Below are positions 1 to 9,271 of a stretch of DNA of 64,000 nt, in pieces; within the stretch, counting starts at the first letter, position 1, and each line of letters begins with the position of its first letter. Location of the stretch: positions 1-64,000 of the forward strand of contig NZ_BBBJ01000004.1 in the NCBI RefSeq assembly GCF_001316005.1. The letters run 5' to 3'. Both the position numbers and the translations under genes were made by a program. This DNA comes from Vulcanisaeta distributa JCM 11217. Lineage in GTDB: Archaea > Thermoproteota > Thermoprotei > Thermoproteales > Thermocladiaceae. The notes under the pieces were generated by a model. That model was not told the DNA's origin. It did no database searches and saw nothing but the letters and a program-made list of their open reading frames with translations.

Positions 1-747
1 GCCATCTATGCACATATAATTCCTCCCGGGCCATGCAATTAACCAGGCAATGGCTTGCCAAAGCTGGTTCGTGCTCATCTCTGGGTAGCCCTTCTTGTCG
101 ATTGATCCATCCGTAAGCAACAAGCCGTACCGCATGGCCCTTAGCGTGTTTTCGCCGAATAGCTTTGGCACGGCTACGCGAGAACCACCGAGGCCGGTGA
201 GTGTTATACGTATTGTTATGCCTCCCAACTTAGCCATCCTCGCCACCTCAATCGCCAGGTTCTCCGTGTATAGGTGCACTATGAATGATTTATTGCCGTC
301 AAACGGCTCACCGCTTATGATTATTCTCGCCTCACCCCCCCTCTTAAGTTTATTGATTAACTCCTCGAGCTCTTGCTTGTAGGTCTTTAGCCACTTCTCG
401 CGTGCTCTCTCGGCTAGCTTCAGAATTCTCTTCCCAGCTTTGAGCATCGTTCTCCTCAGGTTAGTGATGGTTTCGTCATTGCCTTCATTAATCTCCTCCT
501 CAATCTTTGGCGGCCAATTGCTTAAGGCTTTGATCGAATCATTAAACGGCGTTGCCGAGTCACTCAATAGCACGTTTCTGTGCCTCTCTACTCGGTTTAG
601 GAACTCACTTATCAACTTCATCGTTTTCTCGATGATCCTTGGTTCATCAATTGGCTCACCGCATTTTAACCGATTAAAGCCCCTTACCCTCACACCCCCC
701 CAGCAAATCCTTGGTTCAACGGCTTCGAGAGCCATAAAGACATCCAT
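1..747 (-). pseudogene. PaREP2b-family repeat protein, N-terminal half (copy A, cut by window edge)
   Basis: Reading the minus strand from the ATG at 747 gives an open frame to the window edge, about 248 codons. It matches the second copy at 54847-56326 along its length: an N-terminal block ending in RGFNRLKCGE, the segment FLNRVERH followed by LLSDSATPF, a charged helical stretch rich in Lys and Glu, and the block ending NQLWQ then AWPG. I recognise this as the PaREP2b family of Thermoproteales, whose members are variable and often decayed. No break is seen in this part; the C-terminal half lies outside. Two G7 tracts (C7 at 306-312 and 675-681 on the plus strand) are in frame. Function is unknown. 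Confidence 0.75.
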
Positions 748-861
748 AGGACTAAATTAACAGCCAAGCTAATAAGTCACTACCAAGCCAGTACTAAACG
801 GGCTTAAGCACTTGATTGATTGGATTGTGATGGGGGGGATTGACACGTGGAGGTTGAGGTA

Positions 862-990
862 AAAAGCCAATGGGCAGTGACGTTGTTAAGCCGAGGCAAA
901 AACTCACGTACATAATAACGAGCAACGAGCCGTCTAAGCCGAGGAAACGAGGATCAAGACCGAAACCTGTCACGAATAAAAACCGGCACC
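862..990 (+). pseudogene. Remnant of the SWIM-finger ORF that partners PaREP2b
   Basis: The stretch around 873-985 keeps the 3' part of the ORF seen intact at 56393-56791. Residues SDVVKPRQKLTYIITSNEP align with NDVLKLRYKVTYIITSNKP. The 5' part that holds the CxC...CxH finger is missing here, although the spacer next to the PaREP2b start (about 760-830) still resembles 56327-56395. This shows that the PaREP2b gene and the divergent small ORF travelled together and that this copy has lost most of the second gene. The rest of 748-1029 holds one G7 run at 832-838 and nothing else I recognise. Confidence 0.6.
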
Positions 991-1029
991 CGGGAGGTGG
1001 GTGATGGTGCTTAACGTATTGCCGGGAGA

Positions 1030-1200
1030 TGCGTACTGCATTTTACCTACCCACAGCCTTCCAAGGCATCTTGGGAGAACCATTACGAAGTCCCTCCTGC
1101 CCCTTAGGCTGAACCACCCAAGCCTTTACGGCTTAAGCCTGTACTTGCCACCCTCAACCCCCCCGTACTCCCTCCTAGCCAGTTCCTCTATGTTGGAAAG
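1030..1200 (-). pseudogene. Decayed copy of the chromatin protein Cren7
   Basis: On the minus strand the codons read IEELARREY, then GGKYRLKP, then after a frame change KAWVVQPKG, then after another change RRDFVMVL. These align in order with [26 protein letters not shown] and RKGFVMAL of the intact Cren7 at 8819-9010, and the DNA similarity continues into the region of its [10 protein letters not shown] segment. There is no ATG at the expected place, one stop codon, and two frame shifts that are not at long homopolymers. It lies beside the decayed PaREP2b unit, so I read it as a true pseudogene or displaced duplicate, not merely a miscalled gene. Confidence 0.7.
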
Positions 1201-1340
1201 TACTGGCTTTAACAACCCAACAATCGTAAATGACGAACAAAGCAGCGCCCCAGCCAACCCATCACACAACCACAACACCTTAACAACCAGGACGCCCAGG
1301 GTTTTATCCAGGAAACCGGATCTATGCCTTCGTGATTGGC

Positions 1341-2152
1341 ATGAGCAGGACTTGGGTTTGGATTGTGGTTGGTGTTGCTATTGGTTTAGCGATTAGTATA
1401 GGTTTGGTTTATGCAGTTATGCCTTATTACTACAATAATTACTACTATGGTAATTACCCTGGCGCTTTGCCTATAGGTCCTAGTGCGAGTAATTACTATG
1501 GTGGTTATACCTATGGTACATACCCAATAAGTCAGGTCATTAGGGAGGTTATGGAGATGCCGAGCTATGTCCATGTTTACCCGAATAACAATACTATAGT
1601 ATTTACCGGTAAGAATATTAACTTACTAGTCGTGGCTATGGGTCATAAGCGGGCTGAGAGACTATTCAACGCAACTCCACCACCTTATGTGCAGGGCCCT
1701 GTCTTCGTAATCTACGGCCTTATAGACCCAACACTGGTTATACCGGCCGGTGCTGTAGTGCATGTAACCTTCATTAATCTTGATGGCGACATGTACCATA
1801 ACTTCGTGGTTACTACGGTGCCGCCTCCGTACCCATACTATGTAATGCCCTACGTGGGTATGTACGGTGGCATGGGCCCTCAAATGATGCTTCTCATGAG
1901 GTGGTTACCACCAGCTAATTATAATGCTGGTTATGCCTATGGCTACGAATACACATTCACGATCGCCGCACCAGGTACGTATTGGTACTTATGCACCTAC
2001 CAGGGCATGCGGAGGAGGGTATGTATGGGGGGGAGATAATTGCCGTAGATAGTGGCTTAAGCACGTCAACATACCCGTATCCCACTGTTCAATATCCAGG
2101 TACGTACTATGGACCTGGTTGGATGGGCGGTATGATGGGGGGGTGGTGGTAA
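1341..2152 (+). CDS. Membrane-anchored blue copper protein (cupredoxin, sulfocyanin/rusticyanin-like)
   Basis: An N-terminal hydrophobic helix (about residues 3-26) is followed by a Tyr/Asn/Gly-rich linker and a cupredoxin domain. Ligand motifs are visible: DMYHNF holds the first His, and GTYWYLC supplies the Cys. Near 2002-2004 one G appears missing (CAGGGCAT where CAGGGGCAT restores frame). With it the protein reads LCTYQGHAEEGMYGG, giving the second His and the axial Met, and ends in a Gly/Tyr/Trp-rich tail at 2152. Such proteins carry electrons outside the membrane in crenarchaeal respiration. The start is the ATG at 1341; a GTG nine bases upstream is possible. The next gene starts within the stop codon. 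Confidence 0.8.
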
Positions 2153-2377
2153 TGCCTTGCCCATGTATGTGGGGGGGGTTGGTGGGGGGGTTGGGGGGGT
2201 TTTGGTCCGTGGTTCGGCTTTGGATGGTTTGGGTGGATAATTGGTGCCCTAATCGCCATATTATTCCTAATACTCATAATACTCGTAATAGTTTGGATAA
2301 TCAGGAATTTAGTGAGGACCTCATCAAACGGTAACCATCAACATGAAGGCCATGAGCATGGTTCATGCCATGGCTAA
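2152..2377 (+). CDS. Small membrane protein with His-rich C-terminal tail
   Basis: The ATG overlaps the stop of the cupredoxin gene (TAATG). The product of about 75 residues begins MPCPCMW, has Gly-Gly repeats encoded by G8, G7 and G7 tracts (2171-2178, 2184-2190, 2193-2199), then one transmembrane helix rich in Ile and Leu, and a tail with the pattern HQHEGHEHGSCHG. A one-base change in the G tracts is needed to join the N-terminus to the helix frame. The His/Cys tail suggests metal binding, and the overlap suggests a role with the copper protein. That function is inference. Confidence 0.55.
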
Positions 2378-2390
2378 ATCGTAAAAGGCA

Positions 2391-2935
2391 TCACTTATTG
2401 CTCTTAAAATCCTTAAGTCTCACTATGTTCCTACCTTTAACCTTAATGACCTCGACTAAGCTTCTCCTCAAGCCTACGTACTATCCTCCAGGCCTGGACC
2501 TTTGACAAGCCTAGGTCCTTCATTATTTGATACTGAAAACCTCACCCCCAGACTTAATCACGTACTCAAGGACCTCACGTTCAGCCTTAGGCAATAGCCT
2601 TAAGACCTTACTATAATAAACATCGGAATAACCCGTCACGGAATCAACCTTCACCGTAGTCTCCTGCATCGTAGCGTAACTCAACCCCTGGGAATTTCCT
2701 GTGGATCTTATGAGGATTATTGGCGTAACTACTGTAATTATGCCACAGTTAGCAACGCCAAAGGTAAGAATAATGGGTAGTACACCATCATTCCGCACAT
2801 CATCCCCATGCAATGATAATAGGCCATATAATTAACCATGACCAATGCGCCATAGAGTAAATACGCACTTACGCCTAATATGATCGCGCCTATTATGATT
2901 AATACATTACGCAATGCGTTATGGTCTCCACCCAT
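2391..2935 (-). CDS. Two-helix membrane protein with C-terminal winged-helix DNA-binding domain
   Basis: The N-terminal part (ATG at 2935) has two membrane helices around a Met/Tyr/Cys-rich turn. After a frame break near 2740-2760 the chain continues through a beta-rich spacer to RLLPKAEREVLEYVIKSGGEV. A second break near 2533 (one T missing) leads to a winged helix: IMKDLGLSKVQAWRIVRRLEEK and a basic end. The stop is at 2391. This architecture, a membrane anchor plus MarR-like wing, recurs at 14444-14940. It converges on the cupredoxin pair and may sense a membrane or extracytoplasmic signal; that role is inference. Confidence 0.6.
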
Positions 2936-2980
2936 TATTGTTTATTTAATATCGTAATTTAATAAATCCTTCTAAGCTAT

Positions 2981-3897
2981 TCACTCCTCGATGACTGTAT
3001 TCCTTAGTGTGCCTATCTTCTCGATCTCCGCCTCAACAACATCACCGCCCCTCAGGAACTTACCCTTTGGGAATCCAACACCTGATGGTGTCCCTGTGCT
3101 TATGTAGTCGCCGGGCTTAAGCGTTACTCCCTGGGATGCCCAGTGGATTAGTTCGGGTATTTTGAATATTAGGTTCTTAGTGTTATCATCCTGCTCCACA
3201 TTACCATTGACCCTGAGCATTAACCTGAGGTTGTGCGGGTCCTGTACCTCGTCCTTAGTCACGATGTAGGGACCCACCGGCGTTGATGAGTCCATGCTCT
3301 TGCCGTATATCCAGTCCATCCCGTATGGCTCCTTACTCGGAAATTGCCAATCACGCATCGACACATCATTCAGTATTAAATACCCAAAGACGTAATCGAG
3401 TGCCTTATTAACGTCTATGTACTTACCCCCCCTCCTACCAATGATTAGGGCTAACTCAACCTCCCAATCAACCTGCTTAGAAACCCTGGGCTTTAGTATT
3501 GGTTGATTATGGCCAATGAGCGCGTTGGGGGGGAATTTTGGGAAGAAGTATGGCCTATCCAGTGGTTTTGCCTGGCTTTCCTCACCATGGGCCCTATAAT
3601 TAACAGCGACGCATAGGATCTTCTCGGGATTTAGCACCGGCGGTAGCCAGGTTATTGCACTTGGATCCCTAAATAGTGCTGGGTCACCGCTCCTCAATGC
3701 CTTATCCACCAAGTCCCTAACTATTGCCAGGGCAGGCTCGCCACCGCCTATGAGGGATTTCATGTCGTAGAGAAAGCTCGGCGCCTCCGTCGTTTCGTAA
3801 ACACTCATGTAAGCGCTTGGTAGGTCTAGGACCCCCCCCTATCAGTATATACACCAACCCTAACCACACCATTCCATAGGAAGGAGAGGAGCTTCAC
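2981..3897 (-). CDS. Fumarylacetoacetate hydrolase (FAH) family enzyme
   Basis: The C-terminal 200 residues carry the FAH fold signature: ILCVAVNYRAHGEE, KQVDWEVELALIIGR, the metal-binding Glu/Asp set, and TPSGVGFPKG near the end. In Thermoproteales such enzymes act on sugar-acid or aromatic degradation products (for example 2-dehydro-3-deoxy acids); the substrate cannot be read here. The usual N-terminus (VKLLSFLWNG, VRVGVYTDRG) lies in another frame, joined across a C8 tract at 3832-3839 that needs six or nine bases. I take the GTG at 3897, which is about 25 nt downstream of a TTTAAA box, instead of the internal ATG at 3808. Confidence 0.8.
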
Positions 3898-3918
3898 GGT
3901 TATTAAATGAATAATGAC

Positions 3919-3927
3919 AATTTAAAC
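3919..3927 (-). promoter_or_regulatory. TATA box of the FAH-family gene
   Basis: The minus strand has TTTAAATTG-like sequence about 25 nt before the GTG at 3897, the spacing expected for an archaeal leaderless transcript. It supports the extended start. Confidence 0.4.
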
Positions 3928-3943
3928 ATCACTACTAACTGGT

Positions 3944-5011
3944 TTACTGCTCCCTCCATCCACCCTTTAGTAGGTATTCCTCAATGGCCATTGCCGCATC
4001 AATACCATTCTTCAACGCCTTACCTATTAGGCTCGGTCCAGTGGCTACGTCACCAGCCGCGAAGACGCCCTTCCTTGTTGTCCTGTGCCTCTGATCAATA
4101 TCAATCGTACCATGCGGAGTTAACTTAATGCCGCAACAGCCATCCTTGAATGGTGGTGTTGGTATTTCACCGACTGCGGCTATCACGGTGTCCATGTCCA
4201 TTGTGTACTCACTACCTGGTATTGGCTCCGGCGCAGGTCTACCGCTTCTGTCGGGTTTACCAAGTCTCATCTTAATTAACTTAACAGCCTCCACATGGTC
4301 CTTACCGAGTACTTCGGTTATGCCGACAAGCTCAACGAACTTTATGCCCCTCTTTATTAATCCCTGTATCTCCATCTTACCGGCTGGCGCCTCATTTATA
4401 GTCCTCCTATAGAGCACATAAACCTCCTTCGCACCCTGCCTCTGCGCCTCTATTGCCGCATCAACAGCCGTTAATCCCGCGCCAATAACCGCCACCTTCT
4501 CGCCTGTTGGGTAGATAACCGACTTGGGTAAGTAGCCAAGCTCGCTCGTGTATATCCTATATAGGTAGTCAAGGGCTAGGTAAACACCCTTTAGGTTCTC
4601 GCCAGGCACACCGAGGGTTCTTGATTTCCAGGTACCTGTGGCTATTAATACGGCATTATAATTATTAATTAACTCCTCAAGGTGAACCTTATTCTCTATG
4701 AAGTCATCGCCATCTACGTGCTCCTCCTCATCAGCAATCACCTTAGTCTTTAATATGAAGTTCACGCCTAACTCAATCAGCTCCTTAACACCAGCCCTAA
4801 CATTCTTCTTAGGAACCCTATACTCAGGTATTCCAAATATCATCAATCCACCAGGCTCCGGCAACTTGTCATAAACATCAACCTGAAAACCCCCCCTGCA
4901 TATTAAGTAACCGGCGGCACCAAGACCAGCTGGCCCAGCACCAATAATAGCGACCTTCTCACTACGTCTCTCAATCTTCTGACCTGGAGAACACTTAAGT
5001 GCGAACTTCAC
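3944..5011 (-). CDS. FAD/NAD(P)-dependent oxidoreductase, glutamate-synthase small-subunit (GltD)-like
   Basis: Two dinucleotide-binding motifs are clear: VAIIGAGPAGLGAAG near residue 20 for FAD, and VAVIGAGLTAVDAAIEA near residue 170 for NAD(P)H. EPGGLMIFGIPEYRVPK and AAGDVATGPSLIGKALKNG are hallmarks of the GltD/NfnB/SudA group. The N-terminal iron-sulfur domain of canonical GltD is mostly absent. There is no adjacent large subunit, so the partner (glutamate synthase, ferredoxin or sulfide dehydrogenase type) is unknown. The GTG start at 5011 sits about 25 nt after a strong TATA box. RGGF near residue 39 carries an extra Gly from a C7 tract. Confidence 0.8.
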   Translation of the reverse strand: MKFALKCSPGQKIERRSEKVAIIGAGPAGLGAAGYLICRGGFQVDVYDKLPEPGGLMIFGIPEYRVPKKNVRAGVKELIELGVNFILKTKVIADEEEHVDGDDFIENKVHLEELINNYNAVLIATGTWKSRTLGVPGENLKGVYLALDYLYRIYTSELGYLPKSVIYPTGEKVAVIGAGLTAVDAAIEAQRQGAKEVYVLYRRTINEAPAGKMEIQGLIKRGIKFVELVGITEVLGKDHVEAVKLIKMRLGKPDRSGRPAPEPIPGSEYTMDMDTVIAAVGEIPTPPFKDGCCGIKLTPHGTIDIDQRHRTTRKGVFAAGDVATGPSLIGKALKNGIDAAMAIEEYLLKGGWREQ

Positions 5012-5030
5012 GGGGTTATCGAGGAAATCC

Positions 5031-5039
5031 TTTATATAA
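5031..5039 (-). promoter_or_regulatory. TATA box of the GltD-like gene
   Basis: TATATAAA on the minus strand lies 20-28 nt upstream of the GTG at 5011, which fits a leaderless transcript starting at that codon. The remaining spacer to 5224 is very AT-rich and holds nothing else I recognise. Confidence 0.55.
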
Positions 5040-5224
5040 GCCTTTCCTAATGCTTAATTCAACCGTAATTTTACGACCCATTAATTCTAAATAATTAACA
5101 ATTATAAAGATTTTAATGTTAATAATAATGATTACATTCCTAAAAATTATTATTATAAAAGAATAATCTATAAATAAATAAGATACGATAGATTATCTAT
5201 AGTTATATATTAACTTCGGATAAC

Positions 5225-6067
5225 CTATTTATCCCTCCTCAAGTATACAACCGGGCTATTTTTAGGAACCCGTAATAACCTAATCATCGGCCCGCACTTA
5301 GCCCTAAATAGGAATAAAACCCTCAATCTCAACCCACTCTCCAGGTAGGCTTCAAAATTACCAACACCTTTAGAAATTATTAATTCATGATTGCCTAAAT
5401 CACGCCATAAACCTTTATTGTAAAATGCTGGGTACCTATTACCCGTGGACACGACCCTCACCTTATCACCTAACACCTTACTCACGTAATCAGCCGTTAC
5501 GTCAACCTCGTAGGGCATGCCCCTGGCATATACCGTGACCCGAAGACCCATGTCAATTAACTTCCTAATTAACAACGCATCTACCTGAAATTCTCCGGAA
5601 TTATCAACTACATAACCAACATCCCCAATACTACCTAATAACTTCGTCAATTCCTCCCTTGACGTATTAAGCCAGACCGCCTCCTCGAGAAGCTTATTTA
5701 CGAAGTCATTAATGTCAAATTGATAATCCCTCATTGGTACATCGACGGAGTTAGCCGCAGCCGCTATTTCAAGGTACCTGGCTATGTCATTACCCGCATC
5801 GTTAATCAACCTACTTATGACCAGTGATGCTGTATCCTCAAGTTCCCTCTTCTCATCTGCGTGTGGGTCCTCATTATTTAAAATCCTCGTTATTAAGTCG
5901 AAGGACTCTATGAAAAGCGGAGTTCTACCTCTCGGTACCAGGTTTGATATGTGCATAGTTATGCGTGCGTAGGTATGAACATCATCAACCCCCCCAAACT
6001 TCCTTATTTCCTGCATCCTGGACTCTAAGGCACAGAGTATGCACTCCGGGGTTTCTATATATAGCAT
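5225..6067 (-). CDS. DUF89 damage-control phosphatase family protein
   Basis: The protein of 280 residues starts MLYIETPECILCALESR, the N-terminal Cys-x-x-Cys helix typical of archaeal DUF89. The C-terminal half carries VDNSGEFQVDAL (metal-binding Asp/Asn), an ARG-type segment, and ISKGVGNFEAYL, followed by RAKCGPM. Family members are metal-dependent phosphatases that remove damaged phosphometabolites. The substrate is unknown. There is no frame break. It lies alone between a 3' neighbour 213 nt away and a divergent gene at 6188. Confidence 0.8.
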   Translation of the reverse strand: MLYIETPECILCALESRMQEIRKFGGVDDVHTYARITMHISNLVPRGRTPLFIESFDLITRILNNEDPHADEKRELEDTASLVISRLINDAGNDIARYLEIAAAANSVDVPMRDYQFDINDFVNKLLEEAVWLNTSREELTKLLGSIGDVGYVVDNSGEFQVDALLIRKLIDMGLRVTVYARGMPYEVDVTADYVSKVLGDKVRVVSTGNRYPAFYNKGLWRDLGNHELIISKGVGNFEAYLESGLRLRVLFLFRAKCGPMIRLLRVPKNSPVVYLRRDK

Positions 6068-6187
6068 TGAAACCCAGTAATTAGTGGATTATTAAGTAAT
6101 TTGTTTAGTAATTATTTTATATCTTCATTCAAAGATTCATGAACAGACATAGCTTTTAATTGCGCCCATTGCTGTTAATTAATTGGC

Positions 6188-7050
6188 ATGAGCGTTGATG
6201 AGATATTGAGGGAGTTGAGGGAGGATAGGGTTCATGGCGCTTCCTGGTACTTCCTAAGGAGTATCGAGATGATTAAGGTTGCGGTTGAGCAGGGACTCAG
6301 CCCCAGCGACATTAGGGCGTTGCTTAATGAATTAAGGAGCGTTAGACCTGGCATGGCGTCAATTAGTAACTTAGCCGACATAATCGAGCATTCGTTGGGT
6401 GTTGGTTTAGACCTCGGTGGTGTCATTGGTAGGTTAAGGGATTGGTATGACACGGCATTTAAGCGATTAGTTACTCAATTGGATAGATTTCCTGTTATGT
6501 GTGGGTCGAAGGCAATAACCATTAGTTACAGTTCAGCAGTTAAAACAGCCCTTTCAAGGTGGGGGGGTAAGTGCCTCGATGCTCTATACGTCATGGAGTC
6601 AAGACCAGGTAATGAGGTTTCCCAAGCAATAAGGATTATTCGAATCATGTGGGTAATGTTATTCCAATACCGGACTCTGCGATTGCGTATTTTATGAGAG
6701 AGGTGAATTACGTAATCTCTGGGGGGGCGGATGGACTATATAGTGATGGTTACTTCCTCAATAAGGTGGGTACTGAGACCCTATTCATCGTTGCACATAG
6801 GTTTAATGCGAGAACTATCGTAATCGCCGAGTCTTACAAGGCCATAAGTGGAGGCGTTGATGAAGTTTACATGGTGGATTTCAGCATTAATGATTTTAAC
6901 GTGAAAGTCCCATTATTTGATAAGGTGCCCCCCCTTGATTTAGTCGATTACTTAATAACCGATCTCGACATTATTAAAAAGCCAAAGCCTGAGGATATTG
7001 AGAATCTGAGGGAACTCCTTATTAACAATGTACTTAACCCAAGTGGGTAG
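6188..7050 (+). CDS. Initiation factor 2B-like / ribose-1,5-bisphosphate isomerase-like protein
   Basis: The N-terminal 150 residues are helical, as in the eIF2B alpha-type fold. After a frame break near 6640-6655 the C-terminal Rossmann part reads VIPIPDSAIAYFM, then NYVISGGADGLYSDGYFLNKVGT, then FIVAHRFNARTIVIAESYK, matching the conserved NKxGT region of this family. Archaeal members are either eIF2B-like regulators or R15P isomerases of AMP recycling. Key residues that would decide this are not clear. GGA at 6721-6728 comes from a G tract where the family has single Gly. The stop at 7050 overlaps the region just before the next ATG. Confidence 0.65.
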
Positions 7051-7051
7051 G

Positions 7052-7498
7052 ATGAGGCTGTTTCAGTGCCTGCGGTGTGATGAGTGCTGCTACTTTGATA
7101 ATGAGGAAAGGGGGGGCCCTATACTGTTTGAGGATGAACTCGTTAGAATAAGGGCCTTGGCTAGGGCTAGGGGGGGCTTTGATATTAAGTACCGTGAATT
7201 AAACATCAATGGTGTTAGGGTGTATAGGTGGTTGATAAGGGGGGGTTATTGTCCATTTTATGATAGGGAGGGTAGGGCATGCACGATACACCCAATGAAG
7301 CCTCTTGCCTGCAAGATGTACCCACTACTGTATAATCCGAATACTGGCGAGGTGCTGATATCGAAGGAGTGCAAGTGGGTTAATGATGCTTTAGGTTCTG
7401 GCGAGAGCCTTGGTCTTGAGAACTTCCCTGAGGAAACCAAGGCGCTTGAGAAGGCGCTAACACGATTATATAGGGTTAAGGTTAGGATCCATAGATAG
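7052..7498 (+). CDS. YkgJ-type cysteine-cluster (Fe-S/zinc) protein
   Basis: The ATG at 7052 lies one base after the stop of the upstream gene, so the two are probably co-transcribed. The sequence has CLRCDECCYF near the N-terminus and YCPFYDREGRACTIHPMKPLACKMYP in the middle, the two cysteine clusters of the YkgJ/UPF0153 family thought to bind an Fe-S cluster or zinc. The length of about 148 residues is usual. The role is unknown. Four Gly-Gly pairs derive from G6-G7 tracts. An upstream ATG at 7028 would add eight residues. Confidence 0.7.
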   Translation: MRLFQCLRCDECCYFDNEERGGPILFEDELVRIRALARARGGFDIKYRELNINGVRVYRWLIRGGYCPFYDREGRACTIHPMKPLACKMYPLLYNPNTGEVLISKECKWVNDALGSGESLGLENFPEETKALEKALTRLYRVKVRIHR

Positions 7499-7535
7499 TA
7501 AATACTTATAATTGGCCTTGGCTTTGATTCACTGA

Positions 7536-8765
7536 ATGAGCGAGTTACCTGCAATTGAAGGTGGAAAACCAACTAGATCCTCACCTCTTCGTTTTAGGCC
7601 TTGGATAACCGATGAGGATATTAATCTCGTAGCTGAGGTTCTTAGGTCAGGCCAGTTATCAGCCATTGGCGGTAGGTGGAATACACTACTTGAGCAGGAA
7701 TTGAGTAAATACCTTGGTACTAAGCATGCAGTGACTGTTTCCAACGGTACGACTGCACTCCACGTGGCACTTAAGGCCGTTGGTGTTGGACCGGGTGATG
7801 AGGTCATTACAACACCCTTCACATTCGCCGCATCAGCAACGACAATACTCCACGCAAATGCAATACCAATATTTGCCGATATTGATAGGGAGACCCTGAA
7901 CATAGACCCAGCGTCCATAGAGGGCGCGATTACCGATAGGACTAAGGCAATAATCGTTGTTCACCTGGCAGGCTATCCCGCAGAGATGGATGAAATAATG
8001 AAGATCGCCAACGAGAGGGGGGGGTTATACGTAATTGAGGATACTGCACAAGCCCTGGGGGGGGCGATCTATAGGGGGGGAGGATGGCTGGTTCGATAGG
8101 TCACGTCGGTACACTAAGCTTTTACCCGACGAAGACGATAACCACGGGCGAGGGTGGCGCGGTGGTTACGAGTGACGATGAGATTGCCAATAGGGCTAGG
8201 TTATTGAGGAGTCATGGCGAGACCGGGAAGTATTACTATGAGCTGTTGGGTTATAATTACAGGATGACCGAGTTTCAGGCTGCACTTGGCTATTCACAAT
8301 TAAGGAGGATTGAGGAGATAATCAGGCGTAAGGAGGCATTTGCAAGGTGCTCATGGAGGAGTTGCAGGATATTGAGGGTGACCTTATTCAATTCCCACGT
8401 CCAAAGCCATACATTAGGCATGCATGGCATCTATTCCAGGTACTCCTAAACCTGGAAAGACTTAGGGTTGGCAGAGATAGGGTGGTTGATTCATTAAGGG
8501 CTGAAGGCATTGAAGCAGCCACCGTGGCCTACCCAATACCTCTCCATAAGGAACCAATAATAACCAACATGATGGGTCATGGCAGGGGGGTTGCCCATGG
8601 ACATGCCCATACTACGGAAGGAAGATCACATACAAACCACTGCCTAACGCAGAATGGGCCGCCGAGCGTGTGGTGACTATCCTAATTGGGCCCTTATACA
8701 CTACCGAGGATGCTATTGATACTGCAAAAGCAATTAAGAAAGTTCTTAATTACTACAGAAAATAA
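7536..8765 (+). CDS. DegT/DnrJ/EryC1/StrS-family PLP-dependent aminotransferase
   Basis: This is a sugar aminotransferase (AHBA-synthase group), which transfers an amino group to keto-sugars for cell-surface glycans. Visible motifs are VSNGTTALHVALKAVGVGPGDEV, PFTFAASATTI, VIEDTAQALG, and SIGHVGTLSFYPTKTIT with the PLP Lys. Three breaks split the frame: the G7 tract at 8074-8080 (G5 or G8 needed), a base near 8345, and G6 at 8585-8590 (G4 or G7 needed). Beyond the last break the end reads CPWTCPYYG, then PLPNAEWAAERV, and stops at 8765. Full length would be about 410 residues, normal for the family. A T-rich terminator follows. Confidence 0.85.
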
Positions 8766-8785
8766 AAGTAAATAAAGAAATTATT

Positions 8786-8821
8786 AAATTTTGATTTTGA
8801 GTTTTTTGTTTGTTTTTGTTA
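8786..8821 (+). terminator. T-rich transcription terminator
   Basis: A run of T blocks (4 to 6 T separated by single A or G) lies 20-55 nt past the aminotransferase stop. This is the usual form of archaeal intrinsic terminators. It also covers the last codon of the convergent Cren7 gene. Confidence 0.5.
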
Positions 8822-9010
8822 GGTTATTATGTTTCCTTGTTCGTCTACTTTGGCTATTACTTTTCTCACTGTCTTGCCATCGGGCGTCTTGAACAACGCC
8901 ATTACGAAGCCCTTCCTACCCTTAGGCTGAACCTTCCAAACCTTCGTAGGCTTAAGCTTCCTACCCTCCACCTCATACTCCCTCTTAGCCAAGTCCTCAA
9001 GCGAGACCAT
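8819..9010 (-). CDS. cren7: Chromatin protein Cren7
   Basis: The 63-residue protein has the Cren7 signature: ELAKREYEV-like N-terminus, [25 protein letters not shown] and a basic C-terminal strand. Cren7 is a small SH3-like protein that binds double-stranded DNA without sequence preference and is conserved in Crenarchaeota. The ATG at 9010 lies 30-42 nt after a TATA box. The gene is convergent with the DegT aminotransferase, the two stop codons being 54 nt apart. A decayed second copy is present at 1030-1200. Confidence 0.85.
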   Translation of the reverse strand: MVSLEDLAKREYEVEGRKLKPTKVWKVQPKGRKGFVMALFKTPDGKTVRKVIAKVDEQGNIIT

Positions 9011-9039
9011 ACCGGTCGTTAATTTATTCTGTAACGCTG

Positions 9040-9052
9040 GTTTATAAATATA
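9040..9052 (-). promoter_or_regulatory. TATA box of cren7
   Basis: TATATTTATAAAC on the minus strand is 30-42 nt upstream of the ATG at 9010, giving a very short or absent leader. Confidence 0.6.
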
Positions 9053-9238
9053 TCGCTTCAGAAAGAGCCATAAAAATAAAATGATAAAAAGATGAAAAAC
9101 AAAAACAGGGATTTATACTTAAGATTAATGTTATGTTTATTTTTATAACGTATACGTTTACCATTGATTATTAAGTGGTTTCGCCATGTCAAGGCTTATT
9201 GTATTACCTGGTTGAATACGCGTGTTTTATCAAATAAT

Positions 9239-9250
9239 ACATATTTATAT
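9239..9250 (+). promoter_or_regulatory. TATA box of the CdvA-like gene
   Basis: ACATATTTATAT lies 22-33 nt before the ATG at 9272 and supports that start over the upstream TTG at 9257. Confidence 0.45.
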
Positions 9251-9271
9251 TGATGCTTGATCGTCTTAACG

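Noticed and set aside
1001-1396. Plus-strand open frame of 131 codons
   Set aside because: It runs opposite the Cren7 remnant and into the cupredoxin start, has no domain and poor composition; I treat it as chance.
7536-8765. Programmed ribosomal frameshifting at G tracts
   Set aside because: Breaks need different directions and sizes from gene to gene and lack stimulatory structures; tract miscall or slippage explains them more simply.
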